Below are positions 45,601 to 57,084 of a stretch of 64,000 nucleotides of DNA, in pieces (position 1 is the stretch's first letter; the number at the start of each line of letters is the position of its first letter). The position numbers were made by a program, and so were the translations under genes. The stretch is from Euphorbia lathyris. Its lineage: Eukaryota; Streptophyta; Magnoliopsida; Malpighiales; Euphorbiaceae. Under the pieces are notes generated by a model. It did no database searches and was not told the DNA's origin. It saw nothing but the letters and a program-made list of their open reading frames with translations. Where the stretch lies: the NCBI RefSeq assembly GCF_963576675.1, contig NC_088919.1, positions 60,718,578 to 60,782,577 on the forward strand, in the 5' to 3' direction.

Positions 45601-46348
45601 AGAGAAGATGGAGATGAAGAGTTATGCAGTGTTTTTGTCCCAACAAACCATCTATACATTGGCGATGTATATCTGGTGAATTCTGAGGAGATCATTAGAC
45701 CTAACTTGTCTATTCGAGAAGGCATAGGTCTGTTTTTTGGTCTTTCTAACTTTAATTCCATTGATACCAAATGTTCTTACAGCAATTATTTTAGTTTTCC
45801 CTTAGTCCCTTCTTTTTTATGATCGAAAAATAATTGTCAATTTGATGCCTTTGGATTTGTTAGAGCAAATTCGTGTTCGGATTTGGAAATTACAATATTA
45901 GGCCTCTGATTTTACCCGAGAGAAATCCAGATTCTATAAAAACTTACATGTACTAGTATTTCTTTTATCCATTAGAATGCATTTGAGAAAAGAAAATATT
46001 ATATAAAAGTTCTCTAAATTTCCACTTCATACAAAATTTCATATCTCTTGTCATGCCAAATCTTTCTACTCAAATGGATCCTAAGAAAAATCAGTGTGAC
46101 ACTTGTGTTGGTCTGCTGATTATTTCATTACTGTGTTCAAACATATATTTCCACTCATTTATGCCGAACTGTAAGTATGTCTTTGCTAAATTGACCCTCT
46201 CCTATCTCTGTTTTGTGATGCAGAGATTATTGTATCAGTGGGTATGACAATGCCGGAGTTAATATCTTCTACAGAAAGATTGCCTCCTCAGGGAAGTAGG
46301 ATACTGCCTCCTCAGGGAAGTAGGATACCTCTTAACAGAATTATATGA
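42683..46348 (+). CDS. LCV: LIKE-COV (DUF502) membrane protein, copy B, 266 aa
   Basis: Exons: 42683-42802, 42902-42954, 43060-43169, 43267-43434, 44980-45077, 45601-45727 and 46224-46348. They match copy A in order, phase and length except the last, which is 24 nt longer. The total is 801 nt with an open frame. The same two membrane segments and DUF502 motifs are present. Against copy A it has roughly 15 substitutions, mostly in the N-terminal tail (for example SSFLSQG for SSSPSQR), with conservative changes in the core (FYIGE to FWIGE, PIVKH to PFVKH). The extra 24 nt come from a tandem duplication in exon 7 that doubles 'LPPQGSRI' near the C terminus. All splice sites are canonical, so it looks functional at sequence level. 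Confidence 0.92.
43929..44360 (-). mobile_element. RTE-clade LINE 3' fragment in LCV-B intron 4
   Basis: The minus strand reads 'MLRWMCGHTRKDRVINEVIR' and 'ENKMRENRLRWFDHVRQRAF', the end of an RTE reverse transcriptase. It ends with a short TTG tail, seen as 'acaacaac' at 43929. Copy A lacks it. The flanks 'acgatttgctgat' and 'acgaaattgtttat' may be a worn target duplication. It is longer at its 5' end than the relic at 3924-4261. Confidence 0.87.
44398..44608 (-). mobile_element. Full-length Au-like SINE in LCV-B intron 4
   Basis: Perfect 16-bp target duplication 'ccttgaactatgatta' at 44382-44397 and 44609-44624; copy A has one copy near 37813. On the minus strand both Pol III boxes are present: the A-box region 'gagccttggcgcaacgg' and the B box 'gggttcgagtc'. 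Next to its 3' end is an unusual run of about 18 G where other copies have only a few bases. Confidence 0.95.
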
Positions 46349-46462
46349 AGGTACAGGCAGCAAATTTTTCTGCTGACTGTTGAATGTACTTGAAGAACTA
46401 TTCATGTCTGTACAATTTCTGTTTTTCTGTTCATACGCTAAAGCATTCTTTTTGTCGGATTG

Positions 46463-47339
46463 TGCGTTTCCTTGGACAGGTTTATGTTTTTAGAGATCAG
46501 TCGCTCAGATAGGAAGGTGAAACCATGTAAGATTCACTATGACTACGGACTGTATATTTCATCTTTTTTACTATTTGCTGTTGTAAAGGAAGTAATTCCC
46601 TAATACTTAGTTTTACTGAGGACAATACAGTAGAAAACAAAACATTCATTAGAACTGCAACAGGTTGATGTCCAGTCTTATTCTGTACAGAGCTTCTCAA
46701 GAAATTCTAAACGTTTCCGTTTTGTACAAAGATTCTCTCTCTGATTTTGCACATTGCCTTGTACATGTTGTGTCATATTGTCTTTGGTACAAACTGCAAA
46801 ATATACTATCTGCTTGCATAAATTGAGCTGAGAATAGGACTGTCAGTTTCTGATACGATAACACGATTCACAGAGACAACCGGTTTGACACGATTGTCAT
46901 TTATATCATATATAATCATGTAGAATTATAGAGATGCACATAACATGACTATGACACTATAACTTATTTTAACACTTTAGCGGAGAAGCAAATGCTAGAG
47001 CTCAGGGGTTATCAAATGATGCTCCATGAATAGCATTTACTGTTTCAGAGGCTGTTATTTCTCCCTCTGAGCCCATGTCTTCTTTTTTCCCCAATCGCTT
47101 GAAGCTTCATGAATATTTTGGTAATTAGATGTCATTTTGAATCTTTGTGAATATTTTAGTATTATATGGAATGAAAGTAGAAATTTGTGAATTGTTGGTA
47201 CTTCCAGGATTACATGTCCATATGTTCCGGTGCAAATTACAGGTTCATTTTTTACTTAGTGAATATGTTGGTATTATATGGAATGAAAGTTTGGGTGTGA
47301 ATTGTTGGTACTAATGTGGATTACAGGTCCATGTTTTAC
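46463..47339. other. 3' flank of LCV-B and spacer
   Basis: DNA after the duplication edge, unrelated to the copy A downstream region. No gene is recognised. 'ttggtattatatggaatgaaag'-like segments at about 47156-47175 and 47268-47290 are a short diverged repeat. Confidence 0.45.
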
Positions 47340-47505
47340 AGATATTGGTTCAGTGTAAATTTCAGGTACATGTTTTACCGGTCTTGGTTTAGTGTAAATC
47401 ACATGTTCATTTTTTTCAGGTCTTGGTTTAGTGTAAATTACAAGTCCATTTTTGTACAGGTCTTGGTTTAGTGCAAATTACAGGACCATTTTTTACAGGT
47501 CTTGG
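47340..47505. repeat. 39-40-bp minisatellite, about four copies
   Basis: Units beginning 'ggtcttggtttagtgtaaat' start at 47380, 47419 and 47459, with a diverged one before (from about 47340) and a partial one at 47498. It lies just beyond the 3' end of the zf-GRF pseudogene. Confidence 0.85.
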
Positions 47506-47764
47506 TAACATGTTTAAATAGTGCAAATTATAGGTCCCAAATTGACATGCCTAAATAGTGCACATTACACTAATATTGCAGTTATATGTCAAATTTTGTA
47601 AATTAAAGGTCCCAAAATACTAGTTCATTACCTAACTACAAGGATACCAAAATACAATTAAGTTAAAATACCACACTAATCCCATGGGATACCAAAACAC
47701 CATTAAGTTATAATCTTATGATACCAAAATGTTCATTCAATACCAAGATAAACACTTAATCACT

Positions 47765-48636
47765 TCATTTGAAGAACATGTAGATGAGCAATACAATTAA
47801 CATGATCTTCTTTTTCTTTACTGTCTTCAAACATTGCTTTAATTCATGATTCTTGTCAAGCTGGGTTTGGATGAGGGATTGTCACTACAATGAATCATCT
47901 TTGGACATGTATTCTCCATCTGTCCTCAACATTTGATTTTCCCCCTTCAGGTGCTTGATTTGTTGACGGAACTTATCAATCACACTTTTTGCTCTAGCCG
48001 ATATCTTCTCGTTATGTCAATCAAAGTAGCCACACCTTTTGTCCTGTAAAATTAATAACTTTAAGATAAGACATACCACAAATCATATTCATACATATTC
48101 AATCTAACATATAATAGTAATCAACTTACATATAGATATTACAAATTCAATTTAACATATACTTACATACAGATCCTAAATCTCACACTTCAAACAATAG
48201 AGCACAAAAAGAGAACAGAAATCAATATAATAACCCAACTAATAATAATCAACGTAATACAATTTTCAACCTAATAAGCAAACTAATAATCAAAATAATT
48301 CTCAATGTAATACAATTTTCAACCTAATAATCAACCTAATAATTTCACACTTCATACAATAAACCTTCAATTTCAGACTATATATCTATGAACCTTTATA
48401 TATCAGAACAAAACCCTAATAATCTGGTTCTTAAATCCCTAAAATGAAAACAGAAAAAACATATGTGAAATTTGGGGCAAGCATAAAATCTCCTGCCAAG
48501 GTTCTCGTCACTCCAACTCATCCGTTTGGGTGCCTTCAATTTGTATTAGCAAAATTTAGGGGGGATTATCGTATGTTTGTTCCATCCTTCTATGGCGCAG
48601 TGAATGCATAGAACCAACAGAGTTTTCACTTGTCAT
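47765..48636 (-). pseudogene. GRF-type zinc-finger protein pseudogene
   Basis: On the minus strand an ATG at 48636 opens 'MTSENSVGSMHSLRHRR'. After a frameshift and a stop comes the GRF-finger core 'LKAPKRMSWSDENLGRRFYA' (about 48540-48470). After an intron (acceptor near 48045) comes 'CGYFD' followed by TGA where the family has Trp, then a coiled-coil stretch ('AKSVIDKFRQQIKHLKGENQ'). A further frame shift leads to a C-terminal basic plus hydrophobic anchor ('KKKKIMLIVLLIYMFF') ending at 47765. Small zf-GRF proteins with a C-terminal membrane anchor are common and often transposon-associated in plants. The first Cys of the finger is replaced by a stop region. It is non-functional. Confidence 0.8.
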
Positions 48637-49818
48637 CTTTTACCCTGATGAACACGAACAAGAAATGGGGGAAATTGACCTTGATGCCAGTATGCCCTAA
48701 CCTGTTTCTTTTAGAACGACAAGGGGAGGAACAACCTTGGAGGGGGAAATCGCGATTTCAACAGCCAAAGGGAGAAGAAAGCTTTTACATAGGGTTCAAT
48801 CTTCCAACATGGATTTTTTAATGTGTTGGCAACTGACGTGGATGAACGTGACGTCATATGTGGCACGCCGTTTGTGTCACATTGTATGTCTGTTAGATTA
48901 AGATATAATTGTATGTTTATGAAAAGTTCAGAAATAGTTTTATAGGTTTATTTGATATAAGGACATGTCTGTTTTTTTTAGAAATACTAGGAACAAATAT
49001 ATGTATTAACCAAAAAATTTAATTAGTCAAAACTTTTAGAGGTGGTCAAGTTTGCAGAAGCCTCTATTTAATGAGCACAAATTCTTTCATGTTGAAAATT
49101 AATGGTATCATACCCATTTATCTATCTAAATTAAAACTTCAAAGCAAGTATATTAAACTATTAAAATCATCAATTAGATCCTTTAAATTAAATAAATCAT
49201 TAATTAAGTTTATATTCTATTTTAAAATTAAAAACTATTATTATTTTAGATAAACTGTAATAATATATGTGTTGGTTCAAAATGGATTTAGAAAAAATAG
49301 TCCAAAATGTTTTAATGAAATAATTTTTTTATAAGACTTCAATTGATAACTTTTTCTTAAACTGAATTAATGATTTTTATTTAGTTTAAGAATCTAAGGG
49401 ATGAGTTTGGTAGTATAAAGTACTAAATTGATTTTGAAACCATAGTCTGAGGAGCAAATGGATATCAAGCCAAAATTAATCTTTGAGGTCAAAATCGGTG
49501 GACTGTCTTATTTTGTGGGACAAATGTTTTTCAATGCTTATTGTCATCATCGCTGACATCAGCTTTTGCCTTAGCAAAACCATGTGGAAGTTTCTTCTAC
49601 ATTTTGAAAAATATAGTGCTGATTTCAAGATAATACTAATAAAAAATTATTGTGTGAACTGAATAATGCTTTATGACATGTAAACGGAATATTATTTCTT
49701 AAGAAAAAATGCATATTTAAACCTCTGAAATAAACAAATCCCTAAGTCCATATCTTTTAAATGGAGACGTTAGTCCTTAACCGGTAATTAATCCATTTTT
49801 GGACGATCCAGTTATATG
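48637..49818. other. AT-rich spacer, no gene seen
   Basis: The 48637-48900 part is probably the pseudogene's former 5' region, with 'gtgacgtcatatg' near 48850. The rest is AT-rich with no recognisable coding or repeat structure. Confidence 0.45.
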
Positions 49819-50275
49819 CAGTGGCGAATACAGGAGTAGTCGGTTGGGGAGCCGATTTTGTACATGCATGTGTAAAAAAAAAAAAAATTACTGAATCGAA
49901 CTTGTTTAATTTTTTTCTCTATATATACGTGTTATAATCTGAGTCGTCAAGAACTAATTTTTAAGTATTAATGTAAAACTTTTCAAAATTAAGTTACACT
50001 GTGTTTAAGATTCTTAACATGTAAAAAAATATTATGTTTAATAAAAATTTAGATTTAAGAAGGGTCTAACATATCAAAAAAAATTAGAATTTTGGATTTA
50101 AAGGTGACCTAACATGACATTGACCAATTTTAGGAATGCTAATCAAAAACATTTGGAGACAAAGGAACCAGAACCATCATAACCTCAAATTTTGTGGAGG
50201 TAGAGGGGCCGAAACTACCCGTGCTCATGGTGGTTCCGGTGGTCGAAGGGATTCGGACCCCTGTATTGGCCGATG
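49819..50275. mobile_element. hAT-type MITE, 457 bp, 8-bp TSD
   Basis: A perfect 8-bp target duplication 'gttatatg' lies at 49811-49818 and 50276-50283. The imperfect inverted ends are 'cagtggcgaatacagg' and 'cctgtattggccgatg'. 8-bp TSDs with short TIRs are typical of hAT. No transposase. Confidence 0.88.
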
Positions 50276-50597
50276 GTTATATGTGTGACTCAAACTCTAT
50301 TTAGGCAAATAAAATTGTCAATATGCCACTATTTTAACACATCGATATATAGATCATAAGACTTGATAATTTTTTAACTATTTTATTTTAGGAAAACAGT
50401 AATATCTATTTCATTACAAGAGGTTGAATCCCGAGATCAGTAATATCTTGATGGTTTGATAGTTTGCGCATGTTAAACAGAGTATGAATAATTAGTATAA
50501 ATGACTGGGAGGTTAATATATTAAAAAATAATTTATCAAATGTTTAATTTAAAAAAGTCACGAGCTTAATATATTTAAAATAATTGATTGTAATGTG

Positions 50598-51114
50598 TAG
50601 GGATGGCAACAAATATTTTATCCATAGGTATCCGACCCTAATGGGACTATCTGTACCCTGTATAAAAGGGTATAGGACGAGTATGGGATCAAAATCATTA
50701 CCCGTTAGAGTAATGGGACGAGTATGGAAATACCACTTAGGATATCCGTACCCGTTACCCGTCATAAATTTTTATATATTAATAAATATCATTATTTTTT
50801 AGATATAAGACGTGAGATTTGAATCCCAACCTTTTGTTTTTCAACCATTAAGTGATATCACTAAGCTAATTTATTCTTATTAATTAAGGTTCAATTTGTT
50901 TAATTTTTAGATAAATGATTTATTAAATTTATCCTTTGTTAAATTTATATTTTTTTTTTGTTTTATTTATTGATTCTTAACGGGTAAGGGTACCTATGAA
51001 TTAAATGGGACGGATATGGGATGAAAAAAAATAGCTACGAGTAATTAAAAAAATAAAAAAGTAAGAGTTTGGAATTGATATTATCCGCAGGTACCCTATC
51101 CGTTGCGGTCCCTA
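50598..51114. mobile_element. hAT-type MITE, 517 bp, 8-bp TSD
   Basis: A perfect 8-bp target duplication 'gtaatgtg' lies at 50590-50597 and 51115-51122. The ends are 'tagggatggcaac' and 'gttgcggtcccta', continuing inward with 'ggtatccga' and 'cgcaggtaccctatcc' type motifs. Internal 'gggtacccgtta'-like motifs occur on both halves. The spacer from 51123 to 51660 is AT-rich and empty. Confidence 0.9.
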
Positions 51115-51664
51115 GTAATGTGTCGATTTAGAATAAAATGATCATATATATGGAATATTATTTAGAAAGAAGTATTACTAGTTGACATATTATAAATTGA
51201 CTTGTGACAAAAAAGAAGAAAACTACAAATTGACAAGTTCAACCTAATAATAATTATTGCCTCACCAAAGAATATTTCTTTTTCTAGTATTATTTATTTA
51301 TTGCCTCATCAAAGAATATTTCCTTTTCTATTATTTATATTGTCAAACTATTTATGAAAATTGGATATTATATCTTATTATCACTAAAATAATTACTAAA
51401 ACAAGCATGGAGGTTCATAAATAGAAAGGAGTCTACATTCAATTTTAACCACCATGTCCGTACATATTTTCCTTTCAAAACACAACACAATAGCAATATG
51501 GCTTCAATGGATTTTATTCGGTGTTAATTATTCTCAAGGTAATTTAAGGGTAATGAATTACCGTAATATTTTTTCCACCTATTGGACTCTTTTTGATATT
51601 TATGTTTTTTTTATAATTTTTTCTCAAAAATCAAAACTTTTTTTTCTCTCTTTTTGAATTTCTT

Positions 51665-51946
51665 TTAAAATGGATTTGGCCTAAACGGGCAGCGCGCACC
51701 GTTCCACCGTACGGTGGAACGAACGGCGCTCCCATTCCACCGTACGGTGGAACGAGCATGATGTTCGTTCCACCGTACGGTGGAACGGGAGCGCCATTCG
51801 TTCCACCATACGGTGGAACGAACGGCGCGTGCCATTTCCACCACGGGTGGAACGGGCAGTTCGTCCATTCCATCCGTGGTGGAAACGGCACGTCCCGTCC
51901 GTTTAAACTAAATTCATACGGATTTCGCCTCCGTTTCGGAGGCGAA
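51665..51946. repeat. 33-bp-period array of 20-bp palindromes within a larger inverted repeat
   Basis: The palindrome 'gttccaccgtacggtggaac' occurs at 51701, (as attcc...) 51734, 51767 and (one mismatch) 51800, exactly 33 bp apart. Degenerate relatives follow at about 51833 and 51868. The flanks 'taaacgggcagcgcgcacc' and 'ggcacgtcccgtccgttta' are themselves inverted, as is 'ttcgcctccgtttcggaggcgaa' at the right edge. The period is a multiple of three, so both strands stay open with an 11-residue repeat around 'VPPYGGT'; this is a by-product, not evidence of a protein. GC content is far above the AT-rich surroundings. Confidence 0.93.
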
Positions 51947-52515
51947 ACTCGTGATTTCGGAGTAATTTTTTAAAAAAAAAACCTTACGGGAGCATTCATG
52001 AAGCCTTTACCCGCTCATGCCTTTGGCGGCATGTCGTTTTAGGTCGGGTTTTTTGAAAATCCAAAAAGCTAGAGAGGATTTAAGAGTTTTGATTTTTTGA
52101 GTTTAAATTATGAGAAGGGCAAAATTGTCAAAAAAGTGCGGTAGGTGAAAAAAATATTGCGGTAAATAGCAGTTCACTTTTTTTTTTTTTTTTTTATAAA
52201 AGTGTCATATTTCATTTCATACAATCATAAAGTACAAATACAACACAATAAAACTTCCCATCCATACAGGCTATAGCCAGTATAAGATCCATAAAGGGAA
52301 GAAAATAGACTACAAAGAGCAATAAAAAACCACAAAGGGTGCAAATACAACGAAATAGCTCACTAATTTAAATATTAGGAATGAATGCTGATTTTATAAA
52401 ATTTAATTTCTTAATTTCAAAATTATTCGTATTTGATTTTAACAATAATAACATAAAGATTAATGTGCACGGATACATAAGTAATACTTTTCTATGTGGC
52501 TTTAAAAAATAGTTA
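51947..52515. other. Spacer, no gene seen
   Basis: Just after the palindrome array is a short GC-richer part with 'catgcctttggcggcatg' near 52015-52033, then AT-rich DNA with a T tract (about 52171-52195). No coding sequence is recognised. Confidence 0.4.
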
Positions 52516-52916
52516 GGGTCCGTTTGGTTGCTCATTTTTATGTTTCTATTTGTCTTAAAAAGGAGAGTTTTAGGTGTTTGGTTAGTGATATCTTGTTTGC
52601 TTTTCACACTTGAAAAAAATCAGCATTTTACAAAAGCAGAGAATCTCTGCTTTTTGAAAAATCGGCTTTTTTCCAACAGCAAACAGTAGGTAAAACAAAC
52701 GGACCCTTAAAAAGTATTTGTTTATTATTTTTTCTTTATTTTTGTCTTTTCACTTTACAATAGAGAATTGTAAGTGTTTGGTCAGAGATTACTTATTTGT
52801 CTTCTATACATGAAAATTAGTTTTTTACGGAAACAGTAAATCTCTACTTTTTGGAAAAACAATTTTTTTCCAACAGCAAACAACAATAACAATTAGTAGA
52901 TAAACCAAACAGATCC
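52516..52916. mobile_element. Tandem Tourist-like MITE pair sharing TTA target sites
   Basis: Unit 1 (52516-52706, 191 bp) has ends 'gggtccgtttggttg' and 'caaacggaccc' between TTA at 52513-52515 and 52707-52709. Unit 2 (about 52710-52916) is a diverged copy with the same inner motifs ('agtgtttggt', 'ttttttccaacagcaaac'), ending 'aaaccaaacagatcc' before a third TTA (52917-52919). TTA targets and the GGGTCCGTTTGG-type end mark Tourist (PIF/Harbinger). Confidence 0.85.
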
Positions 52917-52919
52917 TTA

Positions 52920-53584
52920 GTTTGACATTACTAGATTTGGTTGATGTGAGAAATCAAAAAAGATGTGATAAATGAAATTAGCTGGGGTTGGGTTTGGTGA
53001 TATGTACTTTTTGTTATTTATTTAATCCAAGTATAAAATTTTGATTTACGTGTTGTTTAGTGTTTTTTCGGTGATTATTATTGCCGAAATTTAAATAAAA
53101 TGATTACAAGAGAAATAAAATGTAACATTGAATAATTTGGATGTTAAAAAATTAAGTTTTGTGACATTAGTATTCAATTCCCATAATTAACTCATTTCTT
53201 TGTGCTTAAAAAACATAAATAGAAACTAATTGTTTCATATACATTTAAGAATTTAAAATCTCTAACTTGGGACGATTTAAAATTCTTAACCATTTAAATC
53301 AGTCTTAATTATATTTTTTTAGTAGCTCATAACTTATACTCTAATTTGGAAGTTTATTTATATTGAATTTGTCTTCCTAATATTAGACAATCTTTAATTA
53401 TAGTATACTCCTAATATTAGACAAAACTTTATTTGGAATATTTCATTTCATGTATTTTCTTTCCATAAAATTGAATAGAGACTAATAGATTCTTTTTTTT
53501 TATGAAATATTTCTTTTTTTATTTTGAATTTGGTGAGAGGCACTTTAATATCAAATCAGATTTAAATCCAACTTTATATTATAC
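52920..53584. other. AT-rich spacer, no gene seen
   Basis: Low-complexity AT-rich DNA. 'taatattagacaa' recurs at about 53378 and 53410. No open frame of note. Confidence 0.4.
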
Positions 53585-56500
53585 TAGATGGATACCCTCG
53601 CTTTGCTTCGGGAAAGAATTAGGCGAAATCAATAAGTTCAACCTATAGTATGTAAAAACTATTTATTTAAATAGTAAATTAGTGTTTAAAAACTTACAAA
53701 CAAATTGTAATCTTGCAAGAATAATCTTAGCATTAAGAGATAAAGTTCCTAAAACCTTAAATATAATAGTTCAAGTTTTAGCAGGATTGTAACGGGAAGT
53801 AAACAAACAAAAACAAAGGTATATATAAAAAATGGGAACATCTTTCATGTAGCATTAGTTGAATTGTCAATAATGAAAAGATATGTAGTCTTGAGTTGTT
53901 GAAAATTCACCTGCAAAGATAGAGAAAAAAAATATGCATTTACCAACATATGAAAAAAAGAATAAGCATAAACAGAAGTAAAAAAATAAACTAAGAATTA
54001 CATAGATTAGAAAAAGCAATTGATTGCAGCAGCTCGAATAGAGGGCACTAAGTTATAACAACAAAAGCTTATAAGTACCAAATGGAACCAAAGTTTTTCA
54101 AGCGAATGCCAAAATTTTGACATAAATTTGATATAAATAGAGCAATAGAAACAAACATTTGAAGTCTAAGCAACTTCATTCTCGATAAATCAAATGACTA
54201 TATAAATTGAAAATTCTGACCATTTGAAACATTATAGCATAATATTAAACCATAGAGCATACAGAAAAGAATTGCACAATGAACTAACTGAATTTTTTAA
54301 AATAAATACAATACAGATTATATAAAAAAAACACAAACAAATTAGAATATTAAATGTTTAAACCACAAAGACGTAATGCAATAAAACCTTTTACAATATA
54401 TAATATCTCATTTTTCACCAATATGCAATATATAGCCGATAGATTGTGCATCTAAGATGCTTGTGACAGGGTAAAAAACTATATCAGACTTCATCGGTAG
54501 CATAAATTGTTATATATGTCATTCCTTGAAAGAGAGGAATCTAACACTTATAAAACAAATCAGCAGAGTTAAAAAAATCTTATCAAACTATCATTAGTAC
54601 CATAAAATTGTCATCATAAGACCTGTGTGACAGGGTTGGGACAAAATCCATGAGATTCGGATTGAAGAAATATCAATATTTTTAATATTTTTCACCTGTT
54701 ATCGGATTGGCTGTACCAAAATGTTCTGTCCATCCAACATTTCCAACTTCCCTAAGAAGATTTAGCAGTCTGCCTGTCAAATTGAAAATTTACAGTCAAA
54801 TAAAGAAACCAATTGACAATTCTCCACATTTTACGGAAACTCGAAGAACGGGAAAGAAATAACATTTCGAACAAACAAACAAATAACTATACCTGGTCAG
54901 ATTGGTTATTCCAAAATGTTATGTCCATCCGGAATTTCTGAATTCTCTAGGAAGATTTAACAATCTGTGTGTTGAGTAAAATGAAAAACATGGAAGAAAG
55001 TTATCAGAATGAAGAAAAAATAATGAAAACATAAGATACAACCCAATGGAATTTCTGCGAATGAAGAGTTCATTACAAAATTCAAAATTAGAACCGAAAT
55101 AAATTCAAAATAGCAAATTAGGAACCACAAAAATCTAGAAACGGGAAATTGCAAACCACTTGAGGGAGGAGTGAATTCTATTGCTTCATGATGTTCACAA
55201 TAGAAAACATTTCCTGCTCAACCATCTGAAATAAGAAATGCAGCAGTAACATAAATATAAACCTAGGACAACCAATACCTCAATCAAGCACAACATTCCT
55301 GCAAATGAAACATACACATGTAATTTTAAAAAAACTAACACAAACTGAAATCAGAGTATAGTATTGGATACAATGAATTTCTCTTTTACATACAATTCAG
55401 AAAATATATCTCTGCTATAAACATAACATATTGATATTATAAAAAGGGCATTCATTCTTTGAAAAGAAAAATTAGCAGATAAACTCAAGCAAAAACACAA
55501 AACAAAATAAGCACCTTATTCTTTTCGTGGATAACATTCAGACTTGGATCCTGATCAAAGTTATCCGAGAACTTATCCGATACGGACCTAAATCTGGCAC
55601 TTAACCTGGAAGACATCATCCCAATACAAAAAATAAATATGGTTAAATTTTTTGATATTATCTTTGGGTCATAACCCAAAGCACAATTATAAATGAAACA
55701 AAATTTAACTTTCAATAGTTGCAGAAAACGATATCTCACATTTTCGCATGACATAAAAGAGTACCCCGCCATCTTCAATCCTTAAGTTATATGCTTTTAT
55801 CAATCGCTAAATCAGCCTCTCGTGACAAATTATGAAAGAAGAGTTCAGCACGAAATCCAAAATTAGGATCAAAATAAATTGGAAATAGCAAATTACAAAC
55901 CACATAAATCTATAAACTGGAAATTTCAAATTATAATAGATTGCAATTTGTTTGTTTTCCTTAAATTACATATCAATTGCAAAGCTTAAAGAATAAAACT
56001 AATACCTCCATAAACCTTAACACCTGTATAAACCTCATCAATCTGAGAGAAAAAAAATCTTCAATTAGATGTGGCACCTGAGTTTCCAAGCAGTCTGAGA
56101 ATGATTTACATATAAGGCTTCTGAAAATGAAAACACAAAGAATATACCTCACCATAGCATGACAACAGAGAGAAATAGGAGGTCCGATCAATGGGAACTC
56201 AATTTTCTCACGATGTAAACTAATTAACTATCCAATAAAAGACTCCATAGAAACAGATCCGGTGAGGAAGATTTGGGATGCTAGGGTAGTTGCCCACATC
56301 CGAATAAAAGAGGAGAGATTTGCACATAGGAAAAAGAACTGAGACAACTGAGGAGGGAAACAAAGAAAAATGGAGAAGAATACCTCTGTTACAGTCGATT
56401 AAAAACTAACCCTGAAAAAGAATTCCATATTCAGTTCATAAATCCTCTAAAAAGGAACAAAAATTAGACAAAGAAAAAGGAAAATAGATCTAAATGAAGA

Positions 56501-56700
56501 AAATCAAAATTACCTCCTCATCATTCACTTCTGGACGGCTTCGGACTTCTCCGATCGAGTAGCTCTGAAGCTGAAAGTTTGAAGGAGAGAAGGGGAGATA
56601 GATCGAAGAAAGAGAGCAATGGAAGAAGAGAGAAGAAGATGGCTCGGATACCGAGGATTATGAACTGAAAACGGCACCGTTTTCGTGTGCAGGGGTTTGA
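53585..56700 (-). other. Possible degraded transposable or non-coding transcription unit
   Basis: A ~3.1-kb stretch without a recognisable protein. The left edge, 'actagatggataccctcgct', resembles a motif at the ends of some dispersed plant elements. Two ~80-bp segments recur (54706-54786 and 54892-54977, 'ccaaaatgtt(c/a)tgtccatcc'), as do two ~95-bp segments (55065-55157 and 55838-55930, 'caaaattagga(t/a)c...aaataaatt'). The right end has a purine-rich, GC-richer block (56520-56640) that reads on the minus strand like a pyrimidine-rich first exon ending 'gaggag' before 'gtaatttt'. A minus-strand non-coding gene or an aged element would both fit. The spacer 56700-57069 is empty. Confidence 0.3.
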
Positions 56701-57084
56701 AATTATTGATGAATGCTAAGGGGTAACATGGTCAGTATGGAGTCTAAGGGTAAGATTGGAAAAAATTGGCCAAAATTTCCTAATTTTACTGTTCCCTACC
56801 TATCACTTTTATATGTATATATAATTCTCATAGTTCAAATGAACATGTTATTTAGAACTAATAATTACTTAGATGTTCCATTTGAACCGGTCCAAATGAA
56901 TCCCACTTAAGAGACAGTCACTCAAATCAAATGAAACATCCTCACTCATTTATGGATGACTAAAAAGATATAAAACTTGATTAATTAAGGATCATTCGGT
57001 TAATTTGAGTTCGAGATTTGCATTTTAATAGTTCGGAAGTAAATTGTTTTTTTCCAATGTGTGATTTGATTATATAAAAGCTTT

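Larger units (their letters stand above)
41188..46462 (+). repeat. Tandem segmental duplication, copy B (LIKE-COV locus)
   Basis: Partner of 34220-40518. Homology begins at 'cacttccattttcttctgaa' and ends shortly after 'tttgtcggattg' (46462). It carries its own insertions: a MULE-like element, a 478-bp MITE, an RTE relic and a full-length SINE, all absent from copy A. Confidence 0.9.

Noticed and set aside
51631..51891. Open frames on both strands with an 11-residue 'VPPYGGT' repeat
   Set aside because: They are produced by the 33-bp palindromic array, whose length is a multiple of three. Both strands read alike, and there are no flanking gene signals.
51701..51900. CRISPR-like appearance of evenly spaced palindromic repeats
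   Set aside because: The window is plant nuclear DNA, the 13-bp 'spacers' are too short and similar to one another, and there are no cas genes.
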